Shown piece after piece: positions 49,665 through 58,847 of a stretch of 64,000 nucleotides of DNA. This DNA is from Bryobacterales bacterium (GTDB lineage Bacteria > Acidobacteriota > Terriglobia > Bryobacterales > Bryobacteraceae): the NCBI GenBank assembly GCA_019261985.1, contig JAFAQY010000132.1, positions 62,001 to 126,000 on the forward strand, given 5' to 3'. Position numbers and translations under genes: made by a program. Numbering within the stretch: the first letter of the stretch is position 1; every line of letters begins with the position of its first letter. The notes under the pieces are model-generated. The model saw only the letters and a program-made list of their open reading frames with translations, was not told where the DNA came from and searched no databases.

Positions 49665-51650
49665 TCAGCGAGGACCGTAATGAAACGGCGGGCGCCCGAA
49701 CTCGAACGCTCCCAAATCCGGCGCTCGCCCAGTGAATCCGTCCGTTATTGAAGGCAGTTCCACTCCCGCGTCAATCGCGGGTGACCCCGGCCGTAAGCTG
49801 AAATCGAGGCCCTCGGGCTTGTAGATGCGCTGCGGGTCCGCTGGATCGGGCTTTGGCACATTTGCGAACACGTCGTAATCGACCAAAACGCTGTGCCGTT
49901 CTTGCCCCGTTGCTTCTCGATAATCCTGCAAGCTGCGGTAGCGGCGTTGGACTGCTTGCTCTCCGAATGCCGCCGCCGTGCCGAACGCAGGTGAATTCCA
50001 TTCAAAGGAATCCTGCTTGCCGGGGTTGGGACGGAAGCCGTTGTAATCCGAACTCGAATAGTTAGTGTATGTCGTAACGGCGAATACGGGATCGAAAGCG
50101 CCCTGCGCCAGGATTAGATTATTGCGAAAATGCTGGTTGGAAGCCGGCCCGGCACGGCCCTCGCCGATGATCGTGTTGTTATATGTCAAGATCCCGGAGG
50201 ACCCCTCGATATACTTCAGCGACCCCGTCGGGGCGTTGTATATGAGGTTTTGATAAAAGTACACCGGACCGCCGAACACAGGCTGCACGCTCAGCGCCCC
50301 TGCGGCTGAATCGAAGCAGCGATTGCGAAAAACCCGAATATTGCGCGCGCCGCCGTCCGTCTCAAAACAGTTATCGCCCATGTTGAGGATGTCATTTCCG
50401 TAAAAATCGATCGCCAGCGGAACGCGATCCGGAATATCGTTGGGAGCGCCGTCCGGCGTGCCGTACGTCGCCACGTCGATGCCGTCGTGCCAGTTGGCCA
50501 GGTAGTTATACGCGACAACGTGGCCTTGCCCATAGACCTTGATCGCGTATTCGGATGTAAGCGGTTCCGGAAAGCCGGGGAACTTATCCCAGGGTGAACC
50601 TATCCAGCCCATCATCTTATTGGGATCGTGGCGCCCGATGAGCGTGTTGTCGGCAATATAGAAGTTCTTCGATCCAGACCAATCGTCTTGGACCACGCGG
50701 CCGACATCGTACACTTTCGAGCGCTTCAGAGTGAAACCGCTCGATCCGGCGATGCCCTTGATGCCCAAAAGAAAGGCAACGTTCGTATTCCGGACGGTTA
50801 TGCCTTCGAAGTACTGATAATTGCCGCCCATCAAATTAAACAGGTTCTGGCAGCCGTCTCCGTCGAAGATAGCCTCGCCATCGCCAGCGCCTTTAATGGC
50901 GATCGGTTTATCCGGCGTTCCACTCTGGGTGAGATAGTAGGTGCCATCGAAGACGTTACCCATCGCCAGGTATCCCGGTCGCGGCGCGCCATTCATGTAA
51001 TGGAAGCGGTCGCCAACATATAAGCCGGCGTGGACCAATATCGTGTCGCCCGGCTGAACGCGGGGAGGAAATGCATTCTCATAATCGAAGTGCGCGAGGC
51101 CCATGTAGTACGCAGCCATCAAACCGGTGAATGCCGGCTCCTGCTTGGGCCCGGTCCAGCCCACCGGGTACACGTGGTAAACGTGTCCTTCATCCGCCGG
51201 TTTGGGTTCCGCTCGCGTCCGCACGCTGACGATCTTTTCCGCCGCGCCGGTTACTCCATCCGGATCGGAGAGAACGAATCGGCATTCATATTCGGTATCG
51301 GGTTCGAGATTTAACATGCTTCCCGCGAACATGTTCGCCGCCGTGTATTTAAAGAGCGGATACCGTGCGGGAGCATTTTGAGCTCCGGGAGCCGGCGCAG
51401 TTCCGATCTCTTCACGCTGCAGCCTCATCAGCGGCAGCGCCTTGCGCCAGTTGGATTCGTCCTTTTTCCGATAGAAGCTTTCGACCGTCGCATTGCGATT
51501 ATCGTCGCCGGTGATGCGCCACTCGAACCCGAGCGAAACCAGCGTGGGCGGCTCAGCCGAGAATTCGCCTGCCGTGGTTGAATTTTGGCCGCAAACGCCG
51601 CCGGCGAAAATCAGCGCTAAGGCTATGAAATGCGAGCATGACCGGATCAT
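49665..51650 (-). CDS. secreted right-handed beta-helix protein
   Basis: A 661-aa protein. ATG 51650 starts a signal peptide (FIALALIFAGGVCGQ); GTG 51656 is an alternative. Residues about 20-150 form a fibronectin-like beta domain (LNLEPDTEYECRFVLSDPDGV). Residues about 190-520 are parallel beta-helix rungs with many NxxxN and GxNxF repeats (FEGITVRNTNVAFLLG, FRNRCFDSAAGALSV, LTYNNTIIGEG). The C-terminus has the LRPGSPAIDAGV...DLGAFEFG cap common to secreted pectate-lyase-like proteins. It probably binds or cleaves plant or bacterial polysaccharide; no catalytic site can be assigned. It is divergent from the crotonase gene. Confidence 0.8.
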   Translation of the reverse strand: MIRSCSHFIALALIFAGGVCGQNSTTAGEFSAEPPTLVSLGFEWRITGDDNRNATVESFYRKKDESNWRKALPLMRLQREEIGTAPAPGAQNAPARYPLFKYTAANMFAGSMLNLEPDTEYECRFVLSDPDGVTGAAEKIVSVRTRAEPKPADEGHVYHVYPVGWTGPKQEPAFTGLMAAYYMGLAHFDYENAFPPRVQPGDTILVHAGLYVGDRFHYMNGAPRPGYLAMGNVFDGTYYLTQSGTPDKPIAIKGAGDGEAIFDGDGCQNLFNLMGGNYQYFEGITVRNTNVAFLLGIKGIAGSSGFTLKRSKVYDVGRVVQDDWSGSKNFYIADNTLIGRHDPNKMMGWIGSPWDKFPGFPEPLTSEYAIKVYGQGHVVAYNYLANWHDGIDVATYGTPDGAPNDIPDRVPLAIDFYGNDILNMGDNCFETDGGARNIRVFRNRCFDSAAGALSVQPVFGGPVYFYQNLIYNAPTGSLKYIEGSSGILTYNNTIIGEGRAGPASNQHFRNNLILAQGAFDPVFAVTTYTNYSSSDYNGFRPNPGKQDSFEWNSPAFGTAAAFGEQAVQRRYRSLQDYREATGQERHSVLVDYDVFANVPKPDPADPQRIYKPEGLDFSLRPGSPAIDAGVELPSITDGFTGRAPDLGAFEFGRPPFHYGPR

Positions 51651-51715
51651 TCCCACATTCTAGTGCGCAACGGCTCCGAATTTCAGACCTGCGCAAGCGC
51701 CTAATATGGTGGCGT

Positions 51716-52492
51716 ATGGGATACCAGACGATTTGCTCAACAACGGAAGGAAACGTGGCCGTCGTCACTTTAAACCGGCCCGCGCGGCGGAATGCGCTTT
51801 CGCTCGAGCTGATGCAGGAGCTGATTCGCTGCTTTAGCGAGATCGGCGAATCGCGGGAAATTCGCGCCGTGATCTTGTCCTCCGCGGGTAAGGTCTTTTG
51901 TTCCGGTCACGATTTGTCAGAGATGGTTCGACGCGACATCAACGAGTACCGGCAAATATTCGAGGTTTGTACGGATCTGATGACGAAGATCCAATCGATA
52001 CGCCAGCCCGTAATCGCGGAAGTCCAAGGGACCGCAACCGCCGCGGGATGCCAGCTCGTCGCAACCTGCGATCTGGCGATTGCGGCTGAGGAAGCCGTTT
52101 TTGCGACACCCGGAGTAAGAATAGGCTTGTTCTGCACGACGCCCATGGTGGCCCTAAGCCGTGCCGTCGGGCGCAAGCGCGCGCTCGAAATGCTGCTGAC
52201 AGGCAATCCCGTGGACGCGCGCACCGCGGCGGAATGGGGCTTGGTCAATCGCGCCGTCCCGGCAACTGAACTGCGCGCCGAAACTCGCAAGCTCGCCGCG
52301 CGGATTGCGGACGCGAGCGAATTCGTGGTTGCGCTCGGTAAGCAGGCGTACTACACGCAAATCGATTTGGCTCAATCGAAGGCGTACGCATATGCAAAAG
52401 AAGTAATGAGCATGAATGCACTCGCGGCCGATGCTCAAGAAGGTATGAGCGCATTCTTGGAAAAGCGCCATCCTTGCTGGGCGGGAAAGTAG
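51716..52492 (+). CDS. enoyl-CoA hydratase/isomerase family protein (ECHDC3-like)
   Basis: A 258-aa crotonase-fold protein, the usual length. ATG 51716 is preferred to a 26-residue longer reading. Oxyanion-hole segments are visible: VILSSAGKVFCSGHDLSEM and IRQPVIAEVQGTATAAGCQL. The two glutamates of classical hydratases are not evident: the region after FATPGVRIGLFCTTPMVALSRAVG lacks the PEI...GG pattern. This agrees with the ECHDC3-like branch, whose chemistry is unsettled. No acyl-CoA partners are adjacent. Confidence 0.85.
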   Translation: MGYQTICSTTEGNVAVVTLNRPARRNALSLELMQELIRCFSEIGESREIRAVILSSAGKVFCSGHDLSEMVRRDINEYRQIFEVCTDLMTKIQSIRQPVIAEVQGTATAAGCQLVATCDLAIAAEEAVFATPGVRIGLFCTTPMVALSRAVGRKRALEMLLTGNPVDARTAAEWGLVNRAVPATELRAETRKLAARIADASEFVVALGKQAYYTQIDLAQSKAYAYAKEVMSMNALAADAQEGMSAFLEKRHPCWAGK

Positions 52493-52503
52493 CGGTGAAC
52501 GTG

Positions 52504-52764
52504 CTAAACCGGCTGTGAGATTGTTGCGGCGCAACCTTCCGGTTTGAAAACACGCTCCGCTGAAGCCGGGTATTTCGCCAGTTTGTTTCGGGGACGACGA
52601 GGACGAGCGACGAGTTCGCCACCACAGTTTGGGCACTTTCCGTCTAACACCGTCTCCGCACAACGAGCACAAAACGTGCACTCAAAGGAGCAGATTCGCG
52701 CTTCCACGGACTCGGGCGGAAGATCTCTATTACAGCATTCGCAGTTTGGACGCAATTGAAGCAT
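52504..52764 (-). CDS. DUF1272 zinc-ribbon protein
   Basis: An 86-aa protein starting MLQLRPNCECCNRDLPPES. It has four CxxC/CxC-type cysteine pairs (CECC, CSFEC..CARC, CPNCGG) and a basic, Pro-rich tail. This is the DUF1272 family, small zinc-binding proteins of unknown role. Its stop faces the stop of the crotonase gene with 11 bases between them. Confidence 0.85.
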   Translation of the reverse strand: MLQLRPNCECCNRDLPPESVEARICSFECTFCARCAETVLDGKCPNCGGELVARPRRPRNKLAKYPASAERVFKPEGCAATISQPV

Positions 52765-52859
52765 TTCGTCTGCCCCTCTCCATCAAGAATAATCCGCGAC
52801 GCCCAGTACCTAAATTTCCAGAACCAGTACCTTATTGCAGAAGATGGCATACAGCCCGG

Positions 52860-52917
52860 CTGTGGGGCAGGCTTTAGCCGGGCTTTAGCCTGCGGCGGGC
52901 TTTAGCCCGCCTGAGCG
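52860..52917. repeat. composite palindromic repeat
   Basis: TGTGGGGCAGGC box, gctttagccgggctttagc, gcgggctttagcccgc and a CTGAGCGGG tail. The core is GCTTTAGC and the arms vary between units. It lies between the DUF1272 and nuclease genes. Confidence 0.88.
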
Positions 52918-52983
52918 GGTAACGTGAAGTTCTGCAATCAACCACGAGCGCTCCATGGATCGCTCGGAAGCATCTGCGATTCC

Positions 52984-55641
52984 TCAAAAATGCGATTCGG
53001 AATCCACGATCGGACTCTGTTGGCCCGCCGCCCGGGCCCGCACCTCGCGCTCGATTGTTTCCACGCGGCAGGCATCCCTGTAATCGCACCACTCGCATTT
53101 TTTCGAATCGCGGGGCTTCACGGCGATCACGCCCGACGTTATGGCGTGGTGCGCGTCGCTAGCGGACCGCGCAGCGCTATCCATCAACTCGCGAAGAGTA
53201 TCGGGAAGACAGGACGTGCCGACCCCCTCCAGTCCGGGCATTGTCAGATGCCAGCCATCCCACGTGGAATCCTTCTTTAGCCCGCAATAAAGCATGCCCG
53301 CCGGCTCCAATTTGAGCGCGCGTTCTGCGGCCAGCATATAAAGCCCGGCTTGGACGCGATGTCCTTGCTGGCTTTCCTGCACCAACTCGCGCATTTTGCT
53401 ACCCGGACTGTATTTGTAATCGATGACGATTGTTTTGTCGCTCCGGCCGGTATCCAACCTATCGATCCGGCCGCGAATCGTCAGGCCGGGCTGCAATTCG
53501 AACCGGAACTCTTCCTCGATCCGAGTATTCGATTGAAGCGGCACGCCGGGATTGCCCAGATATGCTTCGAAATACCGCAGCAGCTCCAGCCGGACCGCCT
53601 CGGTGCGGTACGAATCGGGAATCCGTAAGCCGGCGCACGCCTCTTCAAAGGCGCGGTTCAGAAGCTGCGCGCCTAGCAAGGGCATTCGCGCCCAGTCCGC
53701 AAGCGCTTGATGCATGATCTGCCCTTGCACCAGAACGGTCAAGCGGTCGCGAGGAGCGGGAGGGCGCTCGCGGATATCCAGCGTTCGCCGGGCAAAGAAC
53801 TGAAACGGGCACTGAAGAAAGCTTTCGATACTCGACGGGGAAAGCTTGCGGTGCAGCTTCGCCAAGTGAGCAAGCGCGGCAGGCTGGTTGAGATTGGATA
53901 CGGCAGGCGCAGGGGCGCTCCGGGATGGGGCGGGCCGCACAGGCCGATCGCACGCAATCGCGGGAGCGCCTTCCAGGAACAACGACGGAATCGTTTCTTC
54001 GCCCTTTTCGTTGAACCGCGAATAACTGAGGACGGTCTCCTCAGTCGCGCGCGTCGTCGCGATTTCGAACAAGAATCGTTCTTCTTGTTGGCGCAGGGCG
54101 GCGGTTGGCAGGCCGAGACTGGCGCGCAGCGAATCGGGCAATAGCGGATCTTGGCGATGATATTGCGGGAAGACTCGCTCCAGCAGACCGCAGACGAAAA
54201 TTACCGGGAGCTGCCACTGGCGAGCCTCATACACATCCATGATGTGGATCACATTACGGCGGCGATCGTCGACACGCAGCGATTCCAGCGAGAGTGCTGT
54301 CTCCACATAGCGCCAGAATTCGCTCAGCTTCAGTGTTTCGCCCGAGCCAATCGTTGCCGCCGTTGTATCCACCGCTGCCTCGAATGCGGCGAGCGCCATG
54401 GAAGTGGAGCGCCATGCTTGAACCTGGTCGCGGCCGGCTGGGGCCAGTGGGATCGCGGGAACGGGAATCAGCGTGCGAAGCGATTTGAGTTTATCGGACC
54501 AGCCTCCCGCGTCGAGGCGCTCAGTGCGCCACGAGTCGAGCGTTCCCAAAATCGGAATAGGACAACTCGCCAAGGGTCCGCGCCCGGGGAGCTTTGTCCG
54601 CAGCTCGAAATCGAATTTGTCGCCAGCCGGTGTTGCGCCCAAGCCGGAAACCGGCATTCGGAGCAGCGACAGGAGTTCGGCGTTATCCCAGCCCTCCAGA
54701 AGCGTTCTTACGATTCCGGCAAGGAAAGCGATCGCTGGATGAGCGGTCAGTGAGTCCGCGAAATAGGATCGCGCCGGAATACCGAACCGGCCCAGCGTGG
54801 TCTCTACCAGCGGACCGAACGGATCGCGCCTCCGCAGAATAATCCCGATTTCTCTAAATTCCCGTCCGCGCGCGCTGTAATGCAGAATGCGCCGGGCAAT
54901 TTCCTCCGCCTCGCGTTCCGGCGTGGTGGCGCTGAAGAGCGTGCGCGTCGATGCGCGGCGCTGTTCGGCAAGCCGCCGAACGGTAAATCCCGCTGCTTCC
55001 AGCCGCCTTCGCGCAAAATTCGATCCAGGTGACTCCGGCAGCGTGATCGTAACGGAAGCTCGGTTCGCCAGGGCCTGCACGAAGTCGAGTTCACTTTCGC
55101 CGAGAGTGAAAAAGCCATCGAAGATGATGTGAGCGGGCACAGGCGCGTGCTGTTCGCGAACGATTGCTGCCGCGGCGTAAACCCGCCGATTTCGTAACAC
55201 AAACCCTCGCGCGGCCAAATCGCCGCGAACATGCTGGAAGACTTCCGCGAGATCTTGGGGCAGCGCGCTCGCCGGCGGTTGATCGGGCAACTCCTCGATC
55301 AGGTCCGCCAAGCTCACATGCAGCCCGCGTGATTCGCGAATTGGGGCAAAACGCTCAGGGTTGAGTCTTTCCAGCGCATTCGCGATCGTTACGTGCAGCA
55401 GCGGCTCCGGAGCAGCTTGAGGGATCGCCGCGCTGAACAACTCAAGAAAACTGGCCAGCGTGCCTACACGGGACGGACGCACCGAAAAACCGGAACGCGC
55501 CAGTTCATGCCGAACATGCTCGGCCATGGTCGCCGTGGGCGTGATCAGGTATGCATCCGCGGAGGACCGGAACTGTCCCATTGCCGCCGTAGACTTGCCG
55601 GACGCCGGTGGTCCGGTGATTAGCAGATTCATACGCGCCAT
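52984..55641 (-). CDS. AddB-like helicase-fold nuclease with PD-(D/E)xK and Fe-S motifs
   Basis: An 885-aa protein. ATG 55641 overlaps the preceding gene's TGA by one base. Residues about 8-16 hold Walker A (GPPASGKST), followed by a degenerate superfamily 1 helicase-like body. The C-terminal nuclease has GRIDRLD...TIVIDYKY, the PD-(D/E)xK active site. The Fe-S cluster pattern is present: Cys in FLQCPFQFFAR, then CEWCDYRDAC (Cx2C and Cx5C), as in AddB, AdnB and Cas4. AddB works with the AddA helicase in double-strand-break processing; no AddA is in the window, and the coupled partner is a 220-aa protein instead. It may be an AddB with AddA elsewhere, or a nuclease unit with a different partner. 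Confidence 0.82.
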   Translation of the reverse strand: MARMNLLITGPPASGKSTAAMGQFRSSADAYLITPTATMAEHVRHELARSGFSVRPSRVGTLASFLELFSAAIPQAAPEPLLHVTIANALERLNPERFAPIRESRGLHVSLADLIEELPDQPPASALPQDLAEVFQHVRGDLAARGFVLRNRRVYAAAAIVREQHAPVPAHIIFDGFFTLGESELDFVQALANRASVTITLPESPGSNFARRRLEAAGFTVRRLAEQRRASTRTLFSATTPEREAEEIARRILHYSARGREFREIGIILRRRDPFGPLVETTLGRFGIPARSYFADSLTAHPAIAFLAGIVRTLLEGWDNAELLSLLRMPVSGLGATPAGDKFDFELRTKLPGRGPLASCPIPILGTLDSWRTERLDAGGWSDKLKSLRTLIPVPAIPLAPAGRDQVQAWRSTSMALAAFEAAVDTTAATIGSGETLKLSEFWRYVETALSLESLRVDDRRRNVIHIMDVYEARQWQLPVIFVCGLLERVFPQYHRQDPLLPDSLRASLGLPTAALRQQEERFLFEIATTRATEETVLSYSRFNEKGEETIPSLFLEGAPAIACDRPVRPAPSRSAPAPAVSNLNQPAALAHLAKLHRKLSPSSIESFLQCPFQFFARRTLDIRERPPAPRDRLTVLVQGQIMHQALADWARMPLLGAQLLNRAFEEACAGLRIPDSYRTEAVRLELLRYFEAYLGNPGVPLQSNTRIEEEFRFELQPGLTIRGRIDRLDTGRSDKTIVIDYKYSPGSKMRELVQESQQGHRVQAGLYMLAAERALKLEPAGMLYCGLKKDSTWDGWHLTMPGLEGVGTSCLPDTLRELMDSAARSASDAHHAITSGVIAVKPRDSKKCEWCDYRDACRVETIEREVRARAAGQQSPIVDSESHF

Positions 55642-56303
55642 CAATGCAGGTAGAAAAGGCTCAGGTGCGGAAGCCCCGCCGACTCTAGGAGCCTTCTTTC
55701 CAGGAACTGTTTCTCTAGCATCGCAAGCTGCTCCACAGCCATTTTGCCGCGATAAGGTTTTAACTCCAGATCTAAAGACCGGCGAGCTTCGAAGAGAGCC
55801 TCTTCACTCGCCGCGCTTCGCAGCCGCGCGATCAGCTTTTCCTCTATCGCCGTGAGCCGCTGCTCGAGTTGTTCCAGATCGCTGAACAGCGTATCGACAT
55901 CCAGCGCGCCGACCGCGCAGGCCAAGTCGGCGTGTCCGGCGGCCTGCAGAGCCTCGGCGTTGCCGGCAATGAATCCGCGGACTTCGTCCAGTGAAAACGG
56001 CGGAGCGCTCTGGCGGCGGGGCCGCGGGGCATTTTCGGCCATCGCCTGCGCTTCCACCGCGATCGCCTGCGCACAGAATGCGAGCGAGTTTACCTTCTGC
56101 GTGCGGGCGCGGGCTGGGCGCGACCTCCACTTTTCAAAAGCCGCATCGATTCCGCGCAAGACTGCTTCGAGCGGTACGCCACCACCCTTCCATGCCTCAA
56201 TCAAAGCCCAATCCAGCGGTGAAAGCAGGAACAGCGCGGTCCCTCGCACCTGGCGGAAATGATCTTCGATTTCGGTGAAGTAGTTGAAATAATTTTCGAT
56301 CAC
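55641..56303 (-). CDS. 220-aa protein coupled to the AddB-like nuclease
   Basis: Starts at GTG 56303 (product MIENYFNYFTEIEDHFRQVRG). The N-terminal 60 residues (LFLLSPLDWALIEAWKGGGVPLEAVLRGIDAAFEKW) recall a small helical domain found in conserved acidobacterial proteins; the rest is helical with a coiled coil (LEQLEQRLTAIEEKLIARL). No catalytic motif is visible. Its TGA shares a base with the nuclease ATG, so stoichiometric production is likely. A regulatory or DNA-binding partner role is inferred only from this coupling. Confidence 0.7.
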   Translation of the reverse strand: MIENYFNYFTEIEDHFRQVRGTALFLLSPLDWALIEAWKGGGVPLEAVLRGIDAAFEKWRSRPARARTQKVNSLAFCAQAIAVEAQAMAENAPRPRRQSAPPFSLDEVRGFIAGNAEALQAAGHADLACAVGALDVDTLFSDLEQLEQRLTAIEEKLIARLRSAASEEALFEARRSLDLELKPYRGKMAVEQLAMLEKQFLERRLLESAGLPHLSLFYLH

Positions 56304-56374
56304 GAAATGCTTTAAATCGTCACTGAGTGGGTAAAATCACGATATCAATATCCGACAGCACCGCGATACAGCCC

Positions 56375-56427
56375 GTGGTGGGGCAGGCTTCAGCCTGGCT
56401 TCAGCCTGCGGTGGGCTTCAGTCCGCC
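56375..56427. repeat. composite palindromic repeat
   Basis: GTGGGGCAGGC box, gcttcagcctggcttcagc, then a gtgggcttcagtccgcc unit. One mismatch breaks the last palindrome (GCTTCAGT). It lies between the 220-aa gene and the NUDIX operon. Confidence 0.85.
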
Positions 56428-56459
56428 TCCGGCATTTCGCACTTCATATCCTGCCGCCT

Positions 56460-56930
56460 TCATCGCTGCGCGCCCGCGGAAAGCATCGCGGCCAGCCGGT
56501 CCAGAAACGCATCTTGCGCCTTCACCAGCTTGATGCGCGCGTTATCCAGGGTGAACCACTCGAAACGGTCGATCTCGGGAAACTCTTGCAGCTTGCCCGA
56601 GCGCGGCGGCCACTCGATCGAGCACGTGTTGCTGCGAAGGCCACGGGCATCGCAATCGTGCTCAAGCGCCCAAACACGCACCAATTTTCCGCTCGCCTGT
56701 TTCACCTCACCCAATGGCCTTAACGGCTGTTCCAGACGGATACCGGTTTCCTCCTCGAACTCGCGCCGCGCCGCCGCCTCGGGGTCCTCGTTCTCGCCGT
56801 ACTCGCCCTTTGGAATCGACCACGCATTCTCGTCTTTCCGTTTAAAGTATGGACCTCCCGGATGACCGAGCAGCACCTGGATCCCGCCCGCCCTTCTCCG
56901 AAATAAAAGGATGCCCGCGCTGCGTTTCAT
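56460..56930 (-). CDS. NUDIX hydrolase
   Basis: A 156-aa protein starting at ATG 56930, overlapping the kinase stop (ATGA). The Nudix box is complete: GEYGENEDPEAAARREFEEETG. N-terminal SAGILLFRRR and C-terminal EFPEIDRFEWFTLDNA fit the diadenosine-polyphosphate or dinucleotide hydrolase type. It would cleave an NDP-linked metabolite. Last gene of a three-gene unit with a phosphotransferase and an APS kinase-like gene, so its substrate may be related to theirs. A 60-residue longer reading overlaps the kinase and is rejected. Confidence 0.88.
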   Translation of the reverse strand: MKRSAGILLFRRRAGGIQVLLGHPGGPYFKRKDENAWSIPKGEYGENEDPEAAARREFEEETGIRLEQPLRPLGEVKQASGKLVRVWALEHDCDARGLRSNTCSIEWPPRSGKLQEFPEIDRFEWFTLDNARIKLVKAQDAFLDRLAAMLSAGAQR

Positions 56931-57451
56931 AGGTAGCCTTTCTCGACCAGTACCGCGACGATTCTTCGCGCAGCGGCGTCTGCGTCTTCGGTATCGCCGC
57001 GCACAAGCACATCCGCGTTGAGCGGCGGCTCGTATTCCGATTGCAGTCCCGGCACGCTGCCGCCGCTCGCAGCGCGGCGGTAAATGCCTTTCGGATCTCG
57101 TGCCATGCATACGTCAAGCGGAGTGTCAACGTATACTTCGATGTACTTCGCGAAATGATTTCGTGCGGCGTCGCGATACCTACGCCGGTTCGCCGTGGCG
57201 TCGAAGATTACATGGACGCCATGCGGCGCCAGCAGCGTACCGATGTATACCATCTGCGAGTAAAAGCTCTCCCGCTCCTCTTCGCTGTAAGTTGGCCGCA
57301 GAGTAAGTACCTTACGTAATTCGTCGGATTCGAGCACGGCGCAGTCCGTGCTCCGCGTCTCGAGCTCATGCGCCAGTGCCCGCGCGATGGTTGATTTTCC
57401 CGATGCAGGAAGTCCGGTGAGCCAGACCGCGAAGCCTTCGTCACGCGCCAC
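56927..57451 (-). CDS. cysC: APS kinase-like P-loop kinase
   Basis: A 174-aa protein starting at GTG 57451. Walker A is WLTGLPASGKST; VIFDATANRRRYRDAAR and VYVDTPLDVCMARDPKGIYRRA match CysC-type kinases, and the end has EYEPPLNADVLV, as in APS kinase. The substrate-side DGD of CysC is replaced by ESDELRKVL. No ATP sulfurylase is adjacent, so adenylylsulfate phosphorylation is plausible but not certain; a related small-molecule kinase is possible. It overlaps the upstream phosphotransferase by 11 bases and the NUDIX gene by four. Confidence 0.8.
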   Translation of the reverse strand: MARDEGFAVWLTGLPASGKSTIARALAHELETRSTDCAVLESDELRKVLTLRPTYSEEERESFYSQMVYIGTLLAPHGVHVIFDATANRRRYRDAARNHFAKYIEVYVDTPLDVCMARDPKGIYRRAASGGSVPGLQSEYEPPLNADVLVRGDTEDADAAARRIVAVLVEKGYL

Positions 57452-58532
57452 AATAAGCGTTCACCTGACTAGGGCTAAAGTCATCGCGCTCCAACACGCT
57501 GAGGCTGAAGGCCATCAGTTTCTTCCGAACGCCCTCGGCGAGATCCGGATACCATACTGGATGTGCCATTACCACGCAGCGAAAGACCAGAAATGGCGCG
57601 ATAACGCGAAGCATTTCGTGATCTCCGCTTCGCTCCAGGTACCGGTCCCAGAATCCGCGGAAGAGGGTTTCGAAACAGCCCTCCAGACGCCCGCTGCGCT
57701 GGAGGGAGAAGAAGACATAGTTCATGGTGAGGCAGGCGACATCATCCGCGGCATCGCCGAACTCGCCGCGCGAACGGTCCAGCACCTGAAAATCGACTCC
57801 CTCTCGAAATAGGATGTTCCACGGGTGAAAATCTCCATGTACTTGCACGAGCCGGTGCGTGAGGCCTTTCAGCCGCCATCGCCACTTCAGGCAGCGCCGC
57901 TCGATGTCTTCAAGCACCGCGGCCGTGACGATCGCGTGCGGCGGGTAATTGTCCACCAATCCCATAATGCACTCGCCATGTCCGATCAGCTCTCGGATTC
58001 GGCGGACGTACAGGCCGGGATCGGCTCCCCGAACAGAATGAATCTGGACCAGGTAATCGCACAGTGCTGCGGCGCGGGCAACATCCAGTTCACCGAGATC
58101 GCCCGTCGCGAGCAGCCGCTCAAGATCGTTCGCATAGCTCTCGCCGTCGACGTACTCGGTCAGAAGGCAAAATTCCTCGACATCGCCAAGCGCGACGAGG
58201 CGGCCGGCGGATCGGATGCCGCCGACATCGAGCGATCGCACATGACGAGGCAGGCGATTGAACGCGCGGTGCTCCCAAAGCAACTCCTGAGCGCGATCCG
58301 CCATATGCTCATGCCCGAACGGCCCGGGAGTAATGGTGTGCAGTACGGCGCTTCGCGGCATGCCGCCCTCGCGCTGGAACTCCACGCGGATCGGGACGCC
58401 GTAGCCGTAGCCCTTTACCTCCGTGGGCGCTTTCGCGGAGATGTGGTCCAGGCGGCTCAATCGAAGAACCCTGACGGGAGCGCCTAAGACATCGCTCAGG
58501 TAAGCCTCCAAGGTCTGGTCGGTTAAAGCCAT
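57441..58532 (-). CDS. aminoglycoside phosphotransferase/choline kinase-fold protein
   Basis: A 363-aa protein. Catalytic motifs are visible: VQVHGDFHPWNILF (HGDxHxxN, base Asp) and VLDRSRGEFGDAADDVA, in the position of the Mg-binding D of the APH fold. The N-terminal lobe has FCLLTEYVDGESYANDL at the hinge. APH-fold proteins phosphorylate small hydroxyl compounds; antibiotic resistance is only one use. First gene of the coupled unit with the APS kinase-like and NUDIX genes. This suggests a three-step nucleotide/phosphate pathway, though the substrate cannot be named. Confidence 0.82.
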   Translation of the reverse strand: MALTDQTLEAYLSDVLGAPVRVLRLSRLDHISAKAPTEVKGYGYGVPIRVEFQREGGMPRSAVLHTITPGPFGHEHMADRAQELLWEHRAFNRLPRHVRSLDVGGIRSAGRLVALGDVEEFCLLTEYVDGESYANDLERLLATGDLGELDVARAAALCDYLVQIHSVRGADPGLYVRRIRELIGHGECIMGLVDNYPPHAIVTAAVLEDIERRCLKWRWRLKGLTHRLVQVHGDFHPWNILFREGVDFQVLDRSRGEFGDAADDVACLTMNYVFFSLQRSGRLEGCFETLFRGFWDRYLERSGDHEMLRVIAPFLVFRCVVMAHPVWYPDLAEGVRKKLMAFSLSVLERDDFSPSQVNAYCGA

Positions 58533-58588
58533 GTTCTCAACATTCGGTTTCGCTGGGTTTGACAGAATGGCACGCTATGATACCACTG

Positions 58589-58847
58589 ATGGCTAAACTT
58601 ACTCTCGATAGCGCGGGGCGCGTTGTGATTCCGAAGAGCCTGCGCCAGGAGTTGCGCTTAGGGCCAGGCGATACCCTCCCAGTTGGAAAGCACGGACGAA
58701 GAGATCCGGTTACGGCCCTTGCGCCCCAAAGCCCTATTGAAGAAAGAGCAGGGCGTCTGGGTGTGCCAAGGTGAGCCGGCGCGGATCTCGATTCCGGCCC
58801 TCGTAGACCAGCAGCGCGAAAAACGAATGCGAGACATCATCGGATGA
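58589..58847 (+). pseudogene. AbrB/VapB-type antitoxin gene with a frameshift
   Basis: ATG 58589 starts MAKLTLDSAGRVVIPKSLRQ, a clear AbrB/SpoVT DNA-binding half. At about 58677-58680 (ctcccag) one extra C moves the rest out of frame. After the shift the protein continues QLESTDEEIRLRPLRPK, then KKEQGVWVC and QQREKRMRDIIG to TGA 58847, the C-terminus expected of VapB-type antitoxins. Its TGA overlaps the ATG of a PIN-toxin remnant. The gene is broken or misread at a CCC run. Confidence 0.8.
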
